Shown: piece after piece, positions 5,960-9,232 of the stretch | How the letters are laid out: each line of letters starts with the position of its first letter | How positions within the stretch are numbered: the first letter of the stretch is position 1 | Assembly (NCBI GenBank): GCA_902495985.1 | Contig: CABUZF010000032.1 | Location: 1-9,232 of the forward strand | Length of the DNA: 9,232 bases | Reading direction: 5' to 3' | DNA from: an uncultured Collinsella sp. | GTDB taxonomy: Bacteria > Actinomycetota > Coriobacteriia > Coriobacteriales > Coriobacteriaceae | Program-made: the position numbers and the translations under genes | The notes under the pieces: generated by a model | Seen by the model: only the letters and a program-made list of their open reading frames with translations | Database searches by the model: none | What the model was told of the DNA's origin: nothing

Positions 5960-6694
5960 ATGTCCGAGGGTTGGAACATCCTGGTAGTTGATGACGAGCC
6001 TCCCATTAGGGCTGAGTTACGCTATCTGTTGGAAAAGGATACGCGTGTAGGTCAGATTGCCGAGGCAGGCAATGTCACCGAAGCCGTGGAGTCGATTCTG
6101 TCGAACAAGCCCGACGTGTTGTTTTTAGACATTACCATGCCCGGTCGCTCGGGAATTGAGCTTGCCGAGACGCTGCAGAACCTAAAGACGCCGCCGGTGG
6201 TTGTGTTTGTGACGGCGTTTGCCGAATTTGCCGCCGATGCGTATAACCTCGATGCGGTCGACTATGTCGTCAAGCCGGTCGAGGACGCACGCCTGTCAAA
6301 GGCACTCGACAAGATCGAGGCAGCCTTGGGTGCCCGTCGTGTTATCCATGCTCCGCGCCAGCCTTTGCGTTTGACGGTGGACCGCGGGGGCAAAAAGGTG
6401 TTCATTCCCGCCGCAGACGTCTGCTACTTTGAGGCGCGCGCCGATTTTTGCAACGCCATCTGCGCCGAGGGAACGTACCTGATCAATGAGTCGATCTCTT
6501 CGCTCGAGCGTCGCTTGGACTCCGAGGGCTTTATTCGCGTTCATCGCAGCTACCTGGTCAATTTGGAAGACGTGCACAATGTTGAGATTGGCTCCACGGG
6601 GTTGATGGAGCTCAGGCTCGACCGCGTGAACTCGACGGTACCGGTGTCCCGTCGTCGTGCCGCCGAGGTCAAGTCGCACCTGGGGCTTGCGTAG
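5960..6694 (+). CDS. LytTR-family response regulator
   Basis: This 244-aa transcription factor pairs with the kinase just upstream. The receiver domain (about 5-120) has the acidic pair Asp11-Asp12, phosphoacceptor Asp57 (FLDITMPG), Thr85 and Lys105 (VVKPVE), so it looks fully functional. A linker (about 121-134) joins the LytTR DNA-binding domain (about 135-240), recognised by VCYFEARADF, GFIRVHRSYLVNL (190-202) and TVPVSRRRAAEVK (226-238). The start ATG has a purine-rich GAGAGGAAG upstream. The 35-base gap from the kinase, with no terminator, indicates co-transcription. LytTR proteins usually bind paired 9-base direct repeats in target promoters; by eye I found no convincing pair in the intergenic regions here, so targets are unassigned. 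Codon use is less biased than in the amidohydrolase gene. Confidence 0.93.
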   Translation: MSEGWNILVVDDEPPIRAELRYLLEKDTRVGQIAEAGNVTEAVESILSNKPDVLFLDITMPGRSGIELAETLQNLKTPPVVVFVTAFAEFAADAYNLDAVDYVVKPVEDARLSKALDKIEAALGARRVIHAPRQPLRLTVDRGGKKVFIPAADVCYFEARADFCNAICAEGTYLINESISSLERRLDSEGFIRVHRSYLVNLEDVHNVEIGSTGLMELRLDRVNSTVPVSRRRAAEVKSHLGLA

Positions 6695-6714
6695 ACGGTC
6701 TGCATGCCGTCGTT
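6694..6714 (+). terminator. Weak terminator-like hairpin after the response regulator
   Basis: GACGG (6694-6698) and CCGTC (6707-6711) form a 5-bp stem, with a possible T-G extension, overlapping the stop codon and followed by GTTT. It is too weak to call firmly and probably gives partial termination at most. Confidence 0.25.
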
Positions 6715-6727
6715 TACCATCGCAGGT

Positions 6728-6754
6728 TTGGCATGGGTGCGCGGTGGGCATAAT
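6728..6754 (+). promoter_or_regulatory. Candidate promoter of the phospholipase-family gene
   Basis: TTGGCA (6728-6733) and CATAAT (6749-6754) each match the sigma-70-type consensus at five of six positions, but the spacer is 15 bases, shorter than optimal. Transcription would start near 6761, downstream of the in-frame ATG at 6757 and well before ATG 6787. This agrees with the start chosen from the ribosome binding site. Confidence 0.35.
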
Positions 6755-6786
6755 GGGTGGCATCGAATGAAATCGAAAGGATCATT

Positions 6787-7731
6787 ATGCCCGCGCTTAT
6801 CACCCATCATCTGTTTGGCGAGGAAAGCATCGACCGTCTTCCGCAGGGCGTCATCACGTCCGATGAAGAGCGCATTGCCTTTATCTTGGGCAACCAAGGC
6901 CCCGACCCGTTTTTCTTTCACATTCTGACACCGCGTGTTTCCGACTGCACGCTGCTAGCGCAGGTCATGCATCGGTCGCGCATGTCTCGCCAGTTCGCGT
7001 GCCTGCGCGACGGCGTGTCGCATCTGCTGCCGCGCGACGCCAGCTTGGGTCGCGCTTTTGCGCTGGGCCTGCTGTCTCATTACGTGCTCGACCGCAACGC
7101 CCACCCCTTTGTCTATGAGCAGCAGTTTGGCATCGTGGAGTCCGATTCAGAGCTTGAGGATTCGAGCAGTCAGGTCCATGCCGTGATCGAGAGCGACCTG
7201 GATGTACTGATGCTGCAGCTTAAACGCGATGGCGCTACGGTCGACGATTACCCGCCGGCGGGCGAGATCGTCACCACCGATCGCATCAATCGCGTGGCCG
7301 GCGTGCTGATGAGCTATGTTGCCGGACGCGTGTACGGCATTGACATTCCGGCGGGGGAGTACGGTGCTGCCGTTGCCAATATGCAGCGACTTTACCGCGC
7401 GATTGAGCCGGCCGGCTCCGCAAAGACGTGCGCGATCTCGCTGGTTGAGGGCTTGGTGCACGACTACTCGCTGCTCGATGGCCTTGCCCATCGCGTGACG
7501 ACGGAGCTGCCCGAGCGCACCGGTAACCTGGGCCATCTGACATGGAAGAATCCCTTTACCGACGAGGTCTCGAACGAGAGTTTCCCCGAGGTCTTTGATC
7601 GCGCGCTGGTCGATTACGAGTGCACGGTCGCACGTTTTATCGAGACCGGTGACATGGATGCCGTGACCAGTCACGTCAACTACAGCGGTCGCGTGCTCAA
7701 TGCCGATGAGGAGTTCGACCGCGAGGAATAG
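6787..7731 (+). CDS. Zinc-dependent phospholipase C family protein
   Basis: This 314-aa protein resembles the Zn_dep_PLPC domain family (zinc-dependent phospholipase C / S1-P1 nuclease fold). The N-terminal MPALITHHLFG puts His7 and His8 where the family has early metal ligands. GNQGPDPFFF (35-44, Asp40), GLLSHYVLDRNAHPF (94-108, with His98, Asp102, His106) and QVHAVIESDLD (129-139, with His131, Glu135) supply further conserved His/Asp/Glu positions. AAAGGA (6776-6781) stands five bases before ATG 6787; an in-frame ATG at 6757 lacks such a site. No signal peptide or TM segment is visible, so unlike secreted clostridial phospholipases this protein looks cytoplasmic. The true substrate may therefore differ from extracellular phospholipid. 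It follows the regulator by 92 bases and may have its own promoter. Confidence 0.8.
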   Translation: MPALITHHLFGEESIDRLPQGVITSDEERIAFILGNQGPDPFFFHILTPRVSDCTLLAQVMHRSRMSRQFACLRDGVSHLLPRDASLGRAFALGLLSHYVLDRNAHPFVYEQQFGIVESDSELEDSSSQVHAVIESDLDVLMLQLKRDGATVDDYPPAGEIVTTDRINRVAGVLMSYVAGRVYGIDIPAGEYGAAVANMQRLYRAIEPAGSAKTCAISLVEGLVHDYSLLDGLAHRVTTELPERTGNLGHLTWKNPFTDEVSNESFPEVFDRALVDYECTVARFIETGDMDAVTSHVNYSGRVLNADEEFDREE

Positions 7732-7785
7732 GGCCCGTGCGTGCCCCTTTGCCGAATCCTTACCGGCGGTTCTGGACAATTGGGG

Positions 7786-7791
7786 TACGAT
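7786..7791 (+). promoter_or_regulatory. Candidate -10 element upstream of the MFS gene
   Basis: TACGAT within GGGGTACGATGAA matches the TA---T pattern of -10 boxes (four of six to TATAAT). No good -35 stands 17 bases upstream. Similar GGG-TA--AT-G contexts occur at 6746-6757 and 9182-9192, each in an intergenic region ahead of a rightward unit. The 101-base gap after the phospholipase-family gene has no clear terminator, so read-through is also possible. Confidence 0.3.
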
Positions 7792-7832
7792 GAACTAACT
7801 GCATATCGGGCGAATACGAAGGGTCCCTGTCC

Positions 7833-9092
7833 ATGAAATACACCAAGCTCGAGCGTAACTGGGTTATGTATGATGTGGGCAATTCGGCCCTCGTGCTGCT
7901 CAATACCTCGGTTGTGCCCATTTACTTTAACGCCATCAATACCGGCGCTTCTTCGGCCGACCTGGTGGTCGCCTGGGGCAATGCGCAGACGATTGCCTCG
8001 CTGGTCATCGCCATGCTCATGCCCATTCTGGGCGCGCTTGCCGACTACGCCGGCAACAAGATCAAGTTCTTCTTGGGCTTCTTCCTCACGGGCCTGGTGC
8101 TTTGCTTGGCGCAGGCTATCCCAATGTCCGCCATGGCATTTTTGACCGTGTACGTGCTGTGCACCATCGGCCTTAACTCTTCTATGACGTTCTACGACGC
8201 CATGCTGCCCGACATTACCACCGACGAGCGCATGGACGCCGTGTCCAGCTCGGGCTATGCCTGGGGCTACATCGGTTCCACCGTGCCGTTCGTCATCTGC
8301 CTGGCGCTCATCATGGGTGGCCCCGCTCTTGGCGTCCCTACCATGCTGGCAACGCGTCTGTCGTTTATCATCACTGGTGCCTGGTGGCTCATCTTTACCC
8401 TGCCGCTCATTCGCACCTATAAGCAAAAGTACGGTCGCGAGCGCGGTCCCGAGGACACCATCGGCCACATCGTGGGCGGTGTGTTCTCCGAGGTCGGACA
8501 CACCATGCGCGAGATCGCCCACAACAAGACCGTGCTGGTCTACATGATTGCGTTCTTCTTCTATATCGACGGTGTGCACACGGTCATTTCCATGGCTACC
8601 AGCTACGGCTCGGCTTTGGGCATCGATTCGACCCAGTTGGTCCTGGCGCTGCTCGTCACGCAGTTCGTGGCCTTTCCGTCCGCCATCATCTACGGCAAGC
8701 TCGCCGGACGCGTGGGCACGCTCAACATGATCCTGGTGGCAGTCGCCGCCTACATGGGCATTGTGCTGTTCGCCGCGTTCTTCCTAAAGACCGCCTTTGA
8801 ATTCTGGGTGCTTGCCATTATGGTCGGCCTGTTCCAGGGCGGCGTGCAGGCGCTTAGCCGTAGCTACTTTGGTCGCATTATCCCCAAGGAAAAGTCCAAC
8901 GAGTACTACGGCTTCTTTGACATCTTCGGTCGCTATGCAAGCGTCATGGGCACTTTCCTAGTGTCGGTCGTCACCTCGCTGACCGGCAACCCGTCGCTGG
9001 GCGTCCTTTCCATTGGCGTGCTGCTGATCGTTGGCTTTATGCTGCTGGTCCGCCTGTCCCGCATGACTCGGGCGGCAGAGCATGCCGCATAG
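7833..9092 (+). CDS. MFS transporter of the UMF1 / Atg22-like family
   Basis: This 419-aa membrane transporter has about twelve hydrophobic segments in two groups of six (approx. 15-193 and 232-407) separated by a charged cytoplasmic loop (194-231). Family hallmarks are WVMYDVGNSA (10-19) at the N-terminus, FYDAMLPDI (120-128), GYAWGYIGS (141-149), FQGGVQALSRSYFGRIIP (334-351) and GFFDIFGRYASVMG (360-373), all typical of the UMF1/Atg22 group. Related proteins are thought to export amino acids or other small molecules, but bacterial members are mostly uncharacterised. The start ATG has GAAGGG (7818-7823) nine bases upstream, a slightly long spacing. A standalone gene or the second gene after the phospholipase-family gene. 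Substrate unknown. Confidence 0.9.
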   Translation: MKYTKLERNWVMYDVGNSALVLLNTSVVPIYFNAINTGASSADLVVAWGNAQTIASLVIAMLMPILGALADYAGNKIKFFLGFFLTGLVLCLAQAIPMSAMAFLTVYVLCTIGLNSSMTFYDAMLPDITTDERMDAVSSSGYAWGYIGSTVPFVICLALIMGGPALGVPTMLATRLSFIITGAWWLIFTLPLIRTYKQKYGRERGPEDTIGHIVGGVFSEVGHTMREIAHNKTVLVYMIAFFFYIDGVHTVISMATSYGSALGIDSTQLVLALLVTQFVAFPSAIIYGKLAGRVGTLNMILVAVAAYMGIVLFAAFFLKTAFEFWVLAIMVGLFQGGVQALSRSYFGRIIPKEKSNEYYGFFDIFGRYASVMGTFLVSVVTSLTGNPSLGVLSIGVLLIVGFMLLVRLSRMTRAAEHAA

Positions 9093-9232
9093 GAGCGAGC
9101 GGCTATTGTGCCTGTCCACGGTACTCTTTTGGGGTTATCCGCAATAAACATTGCGACTTGCGAGCAATGATTTGCCCAAGTGGGTATGATGGAATCAGCT
9201 AGGTCGCGGGGCGTCGCCTGTGTTTGGCGGCG
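9093..9232 (+). promoter_or_regulatory. Intergenic tail: alternative hairpins and a promoter-like -10 for the next unit
   Basis: No clear terminator follows the MFS gene. GCAAT (9141-9145) can pair with ATTGC (9150-9154), or CATTGC (9149-9154) can pair with GCAATG (9164-9169); the two are mutually exclusive. TATGAT (9185-9190) in GTGGGTATGATGG is a 5/6 match to a -10 box with no strong -35. Downstream, CGTCGCC (9212-9218) pairs with GGCGGCG (9226-9232) around a 7-base loop and probably continues past the window edge, suggesting a structured leader or RNA gene. Confidence 0.35.

Noticed and set aside
7680..8579. 299-codon open frame on the minus strand opposite the MFS gene
   Set aside because: The His/Gly/Asp-rich translation overlaps a transporter gene with clear UMF1 motifs, so it is a shadow frame.

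Overview
The window reads as chromosomal DNA of a G+C-rich Gram-positive bacterium. Codon use favours G/C in the third position, strong AAGGAGG-type ribosome binding sites precede several genes, and the gene families (a LytS/LytR-type pair, a C39-like peptidase with a basic N-terminal tail, a UMF1-type transporter) fit the Coriobacteriia, perhaps Collinsella. That placement is an impression from gene content and style, not a search result.

Layout, left to right. (1) 1-203 has no gene. It holds structured sequence belonging to something left of the window, a very strong rightward terminator (81-113), and a compact cluster of three copies of a GTCATTGGGGAC core in opposite orientations (123-207) whose right arm contains the stop codon of the first gene. 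(2) A leftward gene (204-1205) encodes a membrane-anchored C39-like cysteine peptidase with an unusually long polar N-terminal tail. (3) A 345-base divergent gap follows, with two hairpins just before the next ribosome binding site. (4) A rightward pair encodes a 12-TM APC-superfamily permease (1560-3011) and a metal-dependent amidohydrolase (3143-4420), separated by 131 bases with a 9-bp hairpin. A good terminator (4479-4505) ends this unit. (5) A two-component pair follows: a LytS-like histidine kinase with two TM helices and a GAF-like region (4539-5924), and a LytTR response regulator (5960-6694). (6) Last come a zinc-dependent phospholipase C-family protein (6787-7731) and a UMF1/Atg22-like MFS transporter (7833-9092). 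The final 140 bases carry a promoter-like -10 and hairpins, apparently the start of the next unit.

How they may work together. The permease and amidohydrolase look like an uptake-and-hydrolysis unit for an amino-acid-like or small peptide-like compound. The kinase/regulator pair lies directly downstream in the same direction but behind a terminator, so it is a possible local regulator rather than part of the same transcript. The phospholipase-family protein and the UMF1 transporter are common standalone genes in related bacteria and have no obvious link to the rest.

All seven protein families are known. I see no clear new multi-gene system. The points that most deserve a second look are the repeat cluster over the peptidase stop codon, the perfect 15-base inverted repeat upstream of the kinase, the unassigned permease-amidohydrolase pair, and the odd peptidase tail. 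Several apparent upstream starts (notably for the kinase) look wrong, and corrected starts are given.
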